NCBI GenBank assembly: GCA_964615375.1
Contig: CAZTOW010000070.1
Location: 1-41,069 of the forward strand
Direction: 5' to 3'
Source: CAZKWG01 sp964615375
Lineage (GTDB): Bacteria; Myxococcota_A; UBA796; CAZKWG01
Length of the DNA: 41,069 bases
Position 1 is the stretch's first letter. Every line of letters begins with the position of its first letter. The notes beneath the pieces were generated by a model, which saw only the letters and a list, made by a program, of their open reading frames with translations, had not been told where the DNA came from and searched no databases. This document shows positions 15,573-23,114 of the stretch, piece by piece. The position numbers and the translations under genes are program-made.

Positions 15573-16823
15573 TCAGCTCCGGCGGCGGCGCAGCAGGAGC
15601 GCAGAGAGGGCCGCCAGGAGACCGAGCGAGCCACCCTCCACCGGGCCGGTGGCGCAGCGGGAGGCGCCGCCCAGGAGCTGCGGGTCGTCGTCGCAGATGT
15701 CGCCCTGGCCGTCGAGGTCCTCGTCTTCCTGGGCCGGGTCGAAGAGCGAGGGGCACACGTCGCAGGCGTCGCCCACGCCGTCCTCGTCCGCGTCCGCCTG
15801 GTCCTCGTTCGTGTCGCTCGGGCAGTTGTCGCAGGGGTCGCCCACGTTGTCGAAGTCGCCGTCGGTCTGCAGCGGGTTGGAGAACCCGACGCAGTTGTCG
15901 CAGGCGTCACCGATGGTGTCGCGATCGTCGTCCGTCTGCTCGGGGTCGGCGTCGTAGGGGCAGTCGTCGCAACGGTCGCCGAGGCCGTCCTCGTCCTCGT
16001 CGGACTGGTCGTTGTAGTCCTCGGGGCAGTTGTCGCAGAGGTCGCCCGTGCCGTCCTCGTCGACATCGCCCTGATCATCGTTGGCGATCTCGTCGCAGTT
16101 GTCGCAGAGGTCGCCGAGGCCGTCCCCGTCCTCGTCTGCCTGATCCGAATTGGAGACGAAAGGACAGTTGTCGCACTCGTCACCGATGCTGTCTTCGTCT
16201 TCGTCAACCTGATAGATCACGCCCTCTTCGGTCTCATAGACGTTGGCCAGGTAGGGGCAGTTGTCGCAGACGTCGCCGAAGCCGTCCTCGTCGAAGTCCG
16301 CCTGGTCCTCGTTGGTGTCCTCGTAGCAGTTGTCGCAGTCGTTGCCCCAGGAGTCCGAGTCCGAGTTGTACTGGAACGGGTTGTAGATGCAGATGCAGTT
16401 GTCGCAGACGTCACCCACGCCGTCACAGTCGCTGTCGAGCTGATCGGCGTTCGGCACGTCCTTGCAGTTGTCACAGAACAGGATCGCGACGATATCCGGG
16501 TATTCGGCGTCCTCGGGCAGGTAGACCTCGCCGTAGCCGAAGCCGTCCCCGTCGGAGTCGTAGGTCTCCATCGGGTAGAGGCACTCGAAGGAGAAGTAGT
16601 CGTAGTACCAGTCGGCGTTCTCGAAGCCAGCCTCGATGCAGTCCTCGTTCGTCTCGTCGACCGGCGACTCCTCCGTCACGTCGATGCCGTTGCAGTTCTT
16701 GTCCTGCGACAGATCCGTGTCGCAGGCGTCGTAACCGAGGGCCTCGAGCTCGGGGCAGGCCTCGTTCTCCGCGGCGCGCGCGGGGAGGAGCAGCGCAAGA
16801 AGGAGAGGGAGCGTCGCGAGCAT
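15573..16823 (-). CDS. Exported protein with eleven thrombospondin type 3 repeats and MYXO-CTERM-like tail
   Basis: A 416-residue secreted protein, last gene of a three-gene envelope operon. The signal peptide covers about residues 1-17 (ends PARA). Residues 18-117 hold four or more Cys residues and one EF-hand-like loop (DSDGDGFGYGE). From Asp118 to residue 377 run eleven repeats of about 23 residues built as DNC...DxDxDGxGDxC, one with an eight-residue insertion; the paired Cys and Asp predict a calcium-loaded, disulfide-braced rod. The tail has Cys390, a short hydrophobic helix (SLGLLAALSALLL) and RRRRS, fitting a Cys/helix/Arg sorting signal. The ATG is preceded by GGAGGT and overlaps the stop of the OmpA gene by one base (TGATG), so synthesis is coupled. 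Probably a spacer or bridge at the outer surface. Confidence 0.9.
   Translation of the reverse strand: MLATLPLLLALLLPARAAENEACPELEALGYDACDTDLSQDKNCNGIDVTEESPVDETNEDCIEAGFENADWYYDYFSFECLYPMETYDSDGDGFGYGEVYLPEDAEYPDIVAILFCDNCKDVPNADQLDSDCDGVGDVCDNCICIYNPFQYNSDSDSWGNDCDNCYEDTNEDQADFDEDGFGDVCDNCPYLANVYETEEGVIYQVDEDEDSIGDECDNCPFVSNSDQADEDGDGLGDLCDNCDEIANDDQGDVDEDGTGDLCDNCPEDYNDQSDEDEDGLGDRCDDCPYDADPEQTDDDRDTIGDACDNCVGFSNPLQTDGDFDNVGDPCDNCPSDTNEDQADADEDGVGDACDVCPSLFDPAQEDEDLDGQGDICDDDPQLLGGASRCATGPVEGGSLGLLAALSALLLRRRRS
15693..16472 (-). repeat. Array of eleven TSP3 coding repeats
   Basis: Tandem units of about 69 bases each encode DNC...DGxGDxC. Their periodic GCAGTTGTCGCA-like sequence on the plus strand looks repetitive at the DNA level but is explained by the protein. 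Units have diverged, so it is an old array. Confidence 0.85.
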
Positions 16824-18457
16824 CAGTTACCTCCGTCACCCTCGGAGCCGGAGTCCCCACCGCCGGTCGGCAGCGGGAAGTCGGCGTCCTCGTCGTCACC
16901 CGTGTTGAAGAAGTCCTCCTGCATACGCTCCTGGTCCTCCGTCTTGGGCTTCGGGGTGACCCCCGGAGCCGGGCCGGAGCCAATCTGCGTACTGCCAGGC
17001 TGAGGCGCCTTGATCACCTCCCCGTTCCAGGGGAGCATGATGGTAGGAGGATAGGTCGGGATCGGCGCGAGTGGATCAAGAAGTTTGATAATTTCGAAAT
17101 TCACACGACGGTTCGCCGCCAATGCCTCTTCGGAGCTCCCCTCGGCCACGGGGACCGTCTCGCCCATTCCGCGGTAGCTCATGCGGGAGGGGTGGACGCC
17201 GAACTCGATGAGCTTGTTGAAGATGGCCTGGGCGCGGCTGGTGGACAGGTTGTAGTTGTACTCGTAGCTGCCCTCCTCAGACGCGTGGCCCTCGATCAGC
17301 ATGTGATCGATCTGGCCGTAGGCCATGAGGATGGAGGCGACGGACTTGAGCGTGGGGTACGAGACGTCGCGGATGATGGGCGTCCCGAACTCGAACAGGA
17401 TCGGGTCGCGGATCTCGATCTTGAGACCGGAGACGCGCGCGAGCTGGCCCTCCTCCCAGGCCCGGTCCGTGGGCTCGTCGAAGATGGGCTCCGGCGGGGG
17501 CGGCGGGGTCTCGGTGACCTTCACCACCGGCTCGAGGTCGGGCGGCGGGGGCGGCGGCGTGTGGATCCAGGTGATGGAGGCCAGGGCGCGCAGGCCCGTG
17601 GAGCCGTAGCCCGCGGTGAGCCCGCGCCCGACGCCCGCGTCGAGCTGGAGGTTGCGGGTGAAGCGGTAGGCGAGGTTCGTGTAGACCTCAGCCGCGTTCT
17701 CCGCGGCGTTCTCCGGCTGCCAGAGATCCTTGGCGCCGCTGCGGCTCAGCACCGCGGTCCCGAGCGAGACCTTCTCCTTCCAGAGGTCGAGCTGCAGGCC
17801 GCCGTTGATGACGAGCTCGGAGCCCAGCCGGAAGTCGGCGGGGGTCTCGACCTCCTTGCGGCCCGTGAAGCCGGCGTCCAGGAGGATCTTGGCCGGGCCG
17901 AGATCGACGGTGGCCAGCAGGGCGCCGGTGAAGCGCGGGGCCTGCTCGGAGAGGTAGTTGCCGACGTCCGGCAGATCCTCGGGGCGGTCCACCATGTAGT
18001 AGCCGACCGGGAACTCCACGTCGGCCCGGATGCCGGGGTGGAAGATGCCGCCCGAGGGCAGGGCCGCGCGGGCGCCGAAGCGCACGTCGCCGAATCCGAA
18101 GCCATCCGCGGAGAACTCCTCCACGTCCGCGCCGTTCTGGTAGGCCAGGGGCAGGGCGCCGCGGATGGAGAACCACTTGTTGACGTCGTAAGAGCCGCCG
18201 AGCTGCGCGCTGATGCGGTTCTCGACGACGGAGCCCGCGTCGTAGCCGTAGAGCTTGATGACCAGCGGATCGCGCTGGTACTGCAGCACGGTGCCGGCGC
18301 GCCAGGCGCCCTTGCCCACGATCTGGGAGGAGTCCACGCCCGGGATGGTGTCGCCCGTGAACGTCGGGCGCATCAGCTCGGTGTCGGTGGCGAAGCCCTC
18401 GGCGCGCGCCGCGCTGCTGAAGGCCAGGAGCAGAGTGAGAAGAGTGAGGTTCCGCAT
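16823..18457 (-). CDS. Outer-membrane beta-barrel protein with OmpA C-terminal domain
   Basis: A 544-residue outer-membrane protein. The signal peptide ends SSAARA (about residue 19). Residues 20-300 alternate polar and hydrophobic residues with many aromatic girdle residues (RAGTVLQYQRDPLVIKLYGY, WFSIRGALPLAYQNGA, FGDVRFGARAALPSG), as expected for a barrel of about 12-14 strands. A Pro-rich hinge (HTPPPPPPDLEP, TETPPPPPEP) leads to an OmpA domain: ILFEFGTPIIRDVSYPTL, IEGHASEEGSYEYNYNLSTSRA, SYRGMGE and ANRRVNFEI. The Asp of the usual GHTD is Ser here but the binding Arg is kept. An unusual acidic, Gly-rich tail of about 80 residues follows. AGGAG overlaps the stop of the upstream gene, so the three genes are probably co-translated. 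Confidence 0.9.
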   Translation of the reverse strand: MRNLTLLTLLLAFSSAARAEGFATDTELMRPTFTGDTIPGVDSSQIVGKGAWRAGTVLQYQRDPLVIKLYGYDAGSVVENRISAQLGGSYDVNKWFSIRGALPLAYQNGADVEEFSADGFGFGDVRFGARAALPSGGIFHPGIRADVEFPVGYYMVDRPEDLPDVGNYLSEQAPRFTGALLATVDLGPAKILLDAGFTGRKEVETPADFRLGSELVINGGLQLDLWKEKVSLGTAVLSRSGAKDLWQPENAAENAAEVYTNLAYRFTRNLQLDAGVGRGLTAGYGSTGLRALASITWIHTPPPPPPDLEPVVKVTETPPPPPEPIFDEPTDRAWEEGQLARVSGLKIEIRDPILFEFGTPIIRDVSYPTLKSVASILMAYGQIDHMLIEGHASEEGSYEYNYNLSTSRAQAIFNKLIEFGVHPSRMSYRGMGETVPVAEGSSEEALAANRRVNFEIIKLLDPLAPIPTYPPTIMLPWNGEVIKAPQPGSTQIGSGPAPGVTPKPKTEDQERMQEDFFNTGDDEDADFPLPTGGGDSGSEGDGGN

Positions 18458-18471
18458 CGTCCGTCCGCTCC

Positions 18472-19464
18472 TCAGAAGGTTCCCTGGAGGCCGAGGAAGC
18501 CGAGACCGATGACCGGGCTCAGCTCGAGGACCGGCGCCGACTCCATGAGGGGCGGCGACCCGCCGCCTCCCGTGGGCTCGGGGATGTCGATGTCCTCGTC
18601 CTCTCCTTCCTCGGGGAGGCCCTGGGGTTGCGGGGGAGGCGTGATGATGACCTCGGTGGGGTCCGGCGCCACCAGCCCGAGCTGACGCTTGAGCTTGACG
18701 TTGTGGGACAGGATCTTCTCGTCCGCCTGGTCGGCCGTGTAGTAGACCTGCGAGATCCGCTGCCGCTCGGCCACACCCACGGTGGCGAAGGGGGAGACCG
18801 CGATGGCCAGCGCCCCCGACGCGCCCAGCGTGACCGAGCTGAGCAGCCGGTTCTGGTTCTGGTTCGCGTCCTCGCGCTGCTGGCGCCAGGCGGTGAGCGC
18901 GGCGGTGTACTCCTCGGCGCTCGTGTAGTTCTCCTGGAGCGGCTCGCGCCCCATGTCACCCACGTCCTCCATCCCGAGCAGCGGCACCACCGCCAGACCG
19001 ACCAGGGCGGCGCCCGTGCCGGTCAGCGTCCAGCGCAGGATCTTCCCGCGCTTCGTGCCCTTGTCCATCTTCGCGACCAGGGCCTTGTCGTCCAGGGCCA
19101 CCGCCAGATCGCGCGCGGTCAGCACGCTGCCGTCGCCGCGGTAGACCGCCCAGGGCGCGATGGAGTCGTCCGGCATGGCCCGCAGGGTCGGGACGTAGAG
19201 CGGGTCCGTCTCCTTGAGCTGCTTGCGCTGGAGCTTCTGGGCCGTGAACGTCTGCTGGGCCACCGCCGGGTCCATCGAGATGGCCGAGGCGCTGGGGGTG
19301 GGCGCAGGCGCGGGCGCGGGCGCGGGCTCGGCCGCTGGCGCGGGCTCGGCCGCGAGCGCCGGGGAAGGTTCCGCCGGCGGAGGGGTTGGAGTCTCAGCGG
19401 GCGCCTGGGCGAGGGCCTGGGCGCCGGAGAGCAGCAAGGCAGCGGTCAGCAGAGTGAAGGTCAC
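18472..19464 (-). CDS. Exported/inner-membrane Pro-Ala-rich protein, first gene of the envelope operon
   Basis: About 330 residues from a GTG at 19464; this start gives a clean signal peptide (TLLTAALLLSGAQALAQA), whereas the longer frame adds 57 unlikely residues. Shine-Dalgarno support is weak (GGTGG). After the signal is a stretch of Pro/Ala/Glu pairs that would span the periplasm or act as a wall linker. Then come a basic region and two Gly/Ala-rich hydrophobic helices (LTGTGAALVGLAVVPLLG and SVTLGASGALAIAVSPFATVG) separated by a polar, Gln/Asn-rich segment (WRQQREDANQNQN). The end is acidic and Gly/Pro-rich. No family is recognised. Linkage to the OmpA barrel and the TSP3 protein suggests a shared complex from inner membrane or wall to the surface. 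Confidence 0.7.
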   Translation of the reverse strand: MTFTLLTAALLLSGAQALAQAPAETPTPPPAEPSPALAAEPAPAAEPAPAPAPAPTPSASAISMDPAVAQQTFTAQKLQRKQLKETDPLYVPTLRAMPDDSIAPWAVYRGDGSVLTARDLAVALDDKALVAKMDKGTKRGKILRWTLTGTGAALVGLAVVPLLGMEDVGDMGREPLQENYTSAEEYTAALTAWRQQREDANQNQNRLLSSVTLGASGALAIAVSPFATVGVAERQRISQVYYTADQADEKILSHNVKLKRQLGLVAPDPTEVIITPPPQPQGLPEEGEDEDIDIPEPTGGGGSPPLMESAPVLELSPVIGLGFLGLQGTF

Positions 19465-19496
19465 GCGTCCACCGGCAGCAGGAGATTGGTCCACCT

Positions 19497-19526
19497 GCCT
19501 TACCCTCGGATGACCGTCGACGTCAA
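19497..19526 (-). promoter_or_regulatory. Candidate promoter of the envelope operon
   Basis: On the minus strand TTGACG (19526-19521) is followed after 18 bases by TAAGGC (19502-19497). As in front of livK, the TTGACG overlaps the stop codon of the upstream gene (19523-19525). Transcription would start near 19490. The -10 is weak. Confidence 0.35.
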
Positions 19527-20533
19527 CGCTTTCCTGCTTCGTCCGCGCCCGTGGCGGGCCCGAGCCGGTCGATGATCGCGCGCTGTACCTCCGCGCAGCC
19601 GGCGTCGCCACCCTGGTCGATGGTGCGCAGCCCACCGGCGCAAGCGGCGCGCATGGCCCCCTCGATGTGGTCGGCCTCGGCGCTCATCTGGGCGTGCCGC
19701 AGCAGGAGCAGCCCCGCGCGGAGCATGGGGATGGGGTTGGCCTGGCCCGTGCCCACCAGCTCCGGGGCCTTGCCGTGCGGGTTCTCGAACATCGCGCAGC
19801 CCTCGCCGTAGCTGGCGGAGGGGCTCGCCGTGATCCCGCCGCCGAGCCCGCTGGCCAGATCGCTCACGATGTCGCCGAAGAGGTTGCCCGCCAGCAGCAC
19901 GTCGAAGCTCGCCGGGTTGCGCACCAGCTTCATGCACAGCGCGTCCACGATGACCTCGTCGGTCTGGATCTCGGGGAAGCCGGCCCCCACCTCGGTAGCG
20001 ACCTGCAGGAAGAGGCCGTCGGAGCGCTTCATGATGTTGGACTTGTGGACGATGGTGACCTTCTTCCGGCCGTTCGCGCGCGCCCAGGCGAAGGCGTGGC
20101 GGGCGATGCGCTCGCAGGCCGCCCGGGTCGTCACCTTGACCGCCTCGAAGACGCCGTCGGTCACCTCGTGCTCGAAGCCCGAGTAGATGTCCTCGCTCGT
20201 CTCGCGGATGACGACGAGATCGATGTCGGGGAAGCGCGCGTCGACGCCGGGGAGGGCGGTGATGGGCCGGACGGTGGCCCACAGCCCGAGCTCCTTGCGC
20301 AGCGCGACCGTGGGCGGGAGCAGGCCGGCGGCGCGGGGGGCCTCCAGCCTGGCCTTGAGCACGAGGCCGGTGCGGCGGCAGGAGTCCAGCAGCTCGGCGC
20401 TCAGGCGCCCGCCGCGGACCGGCTGCACGTCCCAGTCGATGTCCACGCCGGCCGCGGCGAACACCGCTCGCACGACCGCGCAGGTCTCCGGGCCGATCCA
20501 GTCGCCCGGGATGAGGGTGACGGGGAGGGACAT
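19523..20533 (-). CDS. Isocitrate/isopropylmalate dehydrogenase family protein with altered substrate site
   Basis: A 336-residue paralogue of the gene upstream. Much of the beta-decarboxylating dehydrogenase core is kept: Arg79, Arg89 and Arg110, Tyr117 in EDIYSGFEHEV, Lys164 in VHKSNIMKRSDGLFL, and the Asp cluster in NLFGDIVSDLASGLGGG. But the Ser and Asn of the usual SxNVxLR substrate loop are replaced (LLPPTVALR, residues 71-79), and the glycine-rich entry reads GDWIGPE instead of GDGIGPE. The cofactor loop ENPHGKAPELVG also departs from EAVHGTAPDIAG. It could be a regulatory subunit of a heteromeric NAD-isocitrate dehydrogenase or act on another 2-hydroxyacid such as tartrate or malate. 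AGGAG overlaps the stop of the upstream gene, nine bases away, so the two are made together. Confidence 0.85.
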   Translation of the reverse strand: MSLPVTLIPGDWIGPETCAVVRAVFAAAGVDIDWDVQPVRGGRLSAELLDSCRRTGLVLKARLEAPRAAGLLPPTVALRKELGLWATVRPITALPGVDARFPDIDLVVIRETSEDIYSGFEHEVTDGVFEAVKVTTRAACERIARHAFAWARANGRKKVTIVHKSNIMKRSDGLFLQVATEVGAGFPEIQTDEVIVDALCMKLVRNPASFDVLLAGNLFGDIVSDLASGLGGGITASPSASYGEGCAMFENPHGKAPELVGTGQANPIPMLRAGLLLLRHAQMSAEADHIEGAMRAACAGGLRTIDQGGDAGCAEVQRAIIDRLGPATGADEAGKR

Positions 20534-20542
20534 GGGCGGCTC

Positions 20543-21541
20543 CTACAGGCGGTCGATGATGGCGTCGGTGAACTGCGCGGTGCTGGCCTTGCCGCCGAGG
20601 TCTCCGGTGCGGACCTGGCCCGCCTCCAGCACGTCCCAGACGGCGCGCTCCACCCGGGTGGCGATCTTCCGCTCGCCCACGTACTCCAGCATGAGGATCG
20701 CGCTGAGCAGCACGGAGAGCGGGTTGGAGATCCCGCGGCCGGCGATGTCGGGGGCCGTGCCGTGGACAGCCTCGAAGACTGCGACCTGATCGCCGATGTT
20801 CGCCCCCGGCGCCACGCCGAGCCCGCCCACCAGCCCGGCCGCCAGGTCGGACAGGATGTCGCCGTAGAGGTTCTGGAGCAGCAGCACGTCGAAGCGCGCC
20901 GGGTCCTGCGGCAGCAGGAAGGCCAGCGTGTCCACGGGGAGATCCTCCTTCATCAGGAAGGGGTAGCTCTCGCCCACGCGGTAGAAGGCCTCCACGAAGG
21001 CGCCGTCGGACAGCGGGTTGACCGGGGCCTTGTGGCAGCAGGCCACCCGGCGGCGCCCGTGGTTGCGCATGTGCTCGAAGGCCCAGCGGGCGATGCGCTC
21101 GCCCGCCCGGCGGGTGGAGACCTTGAGGTTCAGCACCGTGCCCGGCGTGACCTCGTGCTCGATGCCCGCGTAGAGATCCTCGGTGTTCTCGCGCAGGACC
21201 ACGAGGTCTACATTTTTGTAGGGCGTCTGGATGCCCGGCAGCGAGCGCACCGGGCGGTAGCCCACGTAGAGGTCCAGCTCCTGGCGGAGCGTGACGTTGG
21301 CCGAGCGGAAGCCCTTGCCCTTGGGCGTCTCCAGCGGGCCCTTCAGGCCGAGCCGGTTGCGTTTGATGCTGGCCAGCGTCTCGTCGGGCATGGGCGAGCC
21401 GTGGCTGGCGAAGGCGGCCAGCCCGGCGGGGGCCACCTCCCAGTCGATGGGCGCGCCCGCGGCGTCGAGGATCTGCCGGGTGGCTCCGGTGACCTCGGGC
21501 CCGATGCCGTCGCCGGGGATGAGGGTGACGCGATAGCGCAT
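20543..21541 (-). CDS. NAD-dependent isocitrate (or isopropylmalate-type) dehydrogenase
   Basis: A 332-residue enzyme of the isocitrate/isopropylmalate dehydrogenase family; the likely reaction is oxidative decarboxylation of isocitrate to 2-oxoglutarate with NAD. Motifs are canonical: GDGIGPE at residues 11-16, the substrate loop FRSANVTLR with Ser80 and Asn82, Arg86, Arg96 and Arg117, catalytic Tyr124 (EDLYAGIEHEV), Lys171 (CCHKAPVNPLSDG), the Asp set in NLYGDILSDLAAG, and EAVHGTAPDIAG for NAD. The short form and EHEVT context resemble NAD-IDH and homoisocitrate enzymes more than LeuB. The ATG at 21541 opens directly on RYRVTLIPGDG; longer frames run into the preceding gene. It is followed at once by its diverged paralogue. 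Confidence 0.88.
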   Translation of the reverse strand: MRYRVTLIPGDGIGPEVTGATRQILDAAGAPIDWEVAPAGLAAFASHGSPMPDETLASIKRNRLGLKGPLETPKGKGFRSANVTLRQELDLYVGYRPVRSLPGIQTPYKNVDLVVLRENTEDLYAGIEHEVTPGTVLNLKVSTRRAGERIARWAFEHMRNHGRRRVACCHKAPVNPLSDGAFVEAFYRVGESYPFLMKEDLPVDTLAFLLPQDPARFDVLLLQNLYGDILSDLAAGLVGGLGVAPGANIGDQVAVFEAVHGTAPDIAGRGISNPLSVLLSAILMLEYVGERKIATRVERAVWDVLEAGQVRTGDLGGKASTAQFTDAIIDRL

Positions 21542-21575
21542 GGGTCGGCCCTGCCTGTGAGGGGAGGGCCTTCGC

Positions 21576-22295
21576 CTAACCCGGCGGGGGCGCCGTGGCC
21601 GCCGTGATCTCGGCGAGGGTGACCTCGCAGGGCAGGGCGCCCGCGCTGAGCAGGATGGTCCAGTCCGCCACCTTGCGCATGGCCGCGCCCGGCGAGCCGC
21701 CCTCGGGCGTGACACGGATGAGCTCGTCCCGGATCGCGCCGACCTCGGTGCGCAGGATGGTCTGGCCGTCGAAGACGAGCTCGAAGGTCGGGTCTACCTT
21801 CGTCGCCTCCCGCAGCTCGGCGAGGGCGAGGCCGTTGAGCGCGATCTCGGCGTAGGGCGAGCCGCTGGCGTCCATGTTCAGCGCGGTGCCCGTCACGTCC
21901 TCGTGCGTGCCCACGGTGCGCCCGGCGGCGTGGACCTCCATCTTCCCCGGCGCCAGCAGCAGGGCGGGGATGGCGGCGCGGTCGTCGGGCAGGCCCGGGA
22001 GGGTCGCCGTGAGCCGCAGCCCCGGGGGCGCCTCCTCCAGGATCGGATCGCCGAGGCCCACCGCCTCGACCCGGCGCTTCAGCACCGGGGCCGCGTTGCT
22101 CGCGCAGGCGGTCTCCATCGTCATCACCACGCGCTCGCCCGCCGCCGGCCTTCCCTGGTCGAACTTGAAGACCGCCCACACCGCGCCCACCAGCGCCAGC
22201 GCGGAGAGGGCGAGCGGCGCGGCCATGTAGGCGCGGAGGCGCGAGGGGGCTGGACCGGGCGTGGGGGGCGACGGGTTGGAGGTGTCCTGAGACAT
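21576..22295 (-). CDS. Membrane-anchored orphan protein resembling the SecD P1 head
   Basis: A 239-residue protein with a Pro-rich N-terminus, one membrane helix (about residues 24-43, MAAPLALSALALVGAVWAVF) and a periplasmic rest. That rest follows the order of the SecDF first periplasmic domain: VLKRRVEAVGLGDPILEE (like I.nRVdalGvsEPviq), LTATLPGLPDDRAAI, LLAPGKMEVH, then LNMDASGSPYAEIALNGLALAELREAT, LVFDGQTILRTEV and LLSAGALPCEVTL (like LrsGaLPapl). No RND-type transmembrane bundle follows, so it cannot be a proton-driven SecD by itself. Resemblance was judged by eye. There is no Shine-Dalgarno sequence, and a TAAACC lies seven bases before the ATG. It sits 34 bases before the dehydrogenase pair but without an evident functional tie. 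Confidence 0.65.
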   Translation of the reverse strand: MSQDTSNPSPPTPGPAPSRLRAYMAAPLALSALALVGAVWAVFKFDQGRPAAGERVVMTMETACASNAAPVLKRRVEAVGLGDPILEEAPPGLRLTATLPGLPDDRAAIPALLLAPGKMEVHAAGRTVGTHEDVTGTALNMDASGSPYAEIALNGLALAELREATKVDPTFELVFDGQTILRTEVGAIRDELIRVTPEGGSPGAAMRKVADWTILLSAGALPCEVTLAEITAATAPPPG

Positions 22296-22334
22296 GGCGA
22301 GGGGTTTAGCCTGTTCCGCGCCCGCCCGCCGCGC

Positions 22335-23003
22335 TCACCCCACCAGGAGCCGCGCCGTCCCCGTCGCCGCCTCCGGCGTCACCGCGCGCAGGGCCTCGCC
22401 GTCCAGCACCGCCGCCTCCAGCTCGCCGTCGGGCGTCAGGTGGGCCAGCAGCACCGGCCCGGGGACCACCTCGCGCACCAGCTCGGCGGCGTGCAGGGCG
22501 ACGGCGGACATGTCGCCCTTCTTGATGAGGCGCGGCAGGGCCTCGACCCGGCGGCGGGTGGAGGGGGGCTCCTCCACCGTCATCACCACCTGCAGGCTGT
22601 AGGGCGCCGTGGCGTGCCGGCGCAGCACGCGGTCGGGGGTGATGGACTCGCCGTCCAGGCGAAAGCCCTCGTCCTCCCCCAGGTTCCCCACGAGGTAACG
22701 GTAGCTGTGCTCGCGCCCCTCGCGGTCCCGCCCCCAGCCGGTGAGCAGCAGCCCGCGCGGCAGGTCCGGGCCGAGCTCCACGCCCGCCCGGTCAGTGAGG
22801 TGCTGGGCGAGGGCCAGCGCCTCGTGGCGGGGATCGGCGGCCTCGGCCTTCGCCCAGTCCAGCGGCGGCGCCTCCCCCAGCACCGTGAGCAGCCCGAGCG
22901 AGCGCGGCGCGTGGCGCAGCAGCAGGGTGCGCGGGCCCTCGGGCGGCAGGTCCGAGACGTGGACGAGGTCGGTGTTGGTGAGCACGGAGACGACGATGGA
23001 CAC
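22335..23003 (-). CDS. Hypothetical protein
   Basis: A 222-residue soluble protein I cannot assign. It starts with GTG at 23003, six bases after GGGGAGG, and a TAGGCT -10 element is at 23030-23025. The N-terminus SIVVSVLTNTDLVHVSDLPP is a beta-strand-like opening slightly like Ntn-hydrolase (proteasome-fold) proteins, and the later KKGDMSAVALHAAELVREVV could be the helix pair of such a fold, but no catalytic Thr/Ser/Cys follows the start. The middle has a Tyr/Arg-rich strand (EHSYRYLVGNLG). No signal peptide or membrane helix is visible. Coding is supported by the frame length, strong third-position G/C and a good ribosome-binding site. The neighbour on the right is divergent. Confidence 0.65.
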   Translation of the reverse strand: MSIVVSVLTNTDLVHVSDLPPEGPRTLLLRHAPRSLGLLTVLGEAPPLDWAKAEAADPRHEALALAQHLTDRAGVELGPDLPRGLLLTGWGRDREGREHSYRYLVGNLGEDEGFRLDGESITPDRVLRRHATAPYSLQVVMTVEEPPSTRRRVEALPRLIKKGDMSAVALHAAELVREVVPGPVLLAHLTPDGELEAAVLDGEALRAVTPEAATGTARLLVG

Positions 23004-23114
23004 GGCGAGCCTCCCCAGTCGTTGAGCCTAACGCGGCGCCGACCGGTGAGCGCTGGGACCCTCTGCGGCGTGGCGCCGCCCCGCGCCACGATAGAGAGAG
23101 GGCAGGAGGTGCCC

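Noticed and set aside
15693..16472. Regular repeats resembling a CRISPR array
   Set aside because: Units have no unique spacers, vary in sequence and encode TSP3 repeats in frame.
15251..18685. 1,144-codon open frame on the plus strand over the photolyase end and envelope operon
   Set aside because: Arg/Pro/Ser-rich low-complexity product with no motif. It conflicts with a photolyase and three exported proteins.
19667..21607. 646-codon open frame on the plus strand over the dehydrogenase pair
   Set aside because: The minus strand encodes two recognisable dehydrogenases; this is their complement.
22335..23003. Proteasome-like (Ntn) hydrolase
   Set aside because: Only the first strand looks similar; there is no nucleophile after the start.
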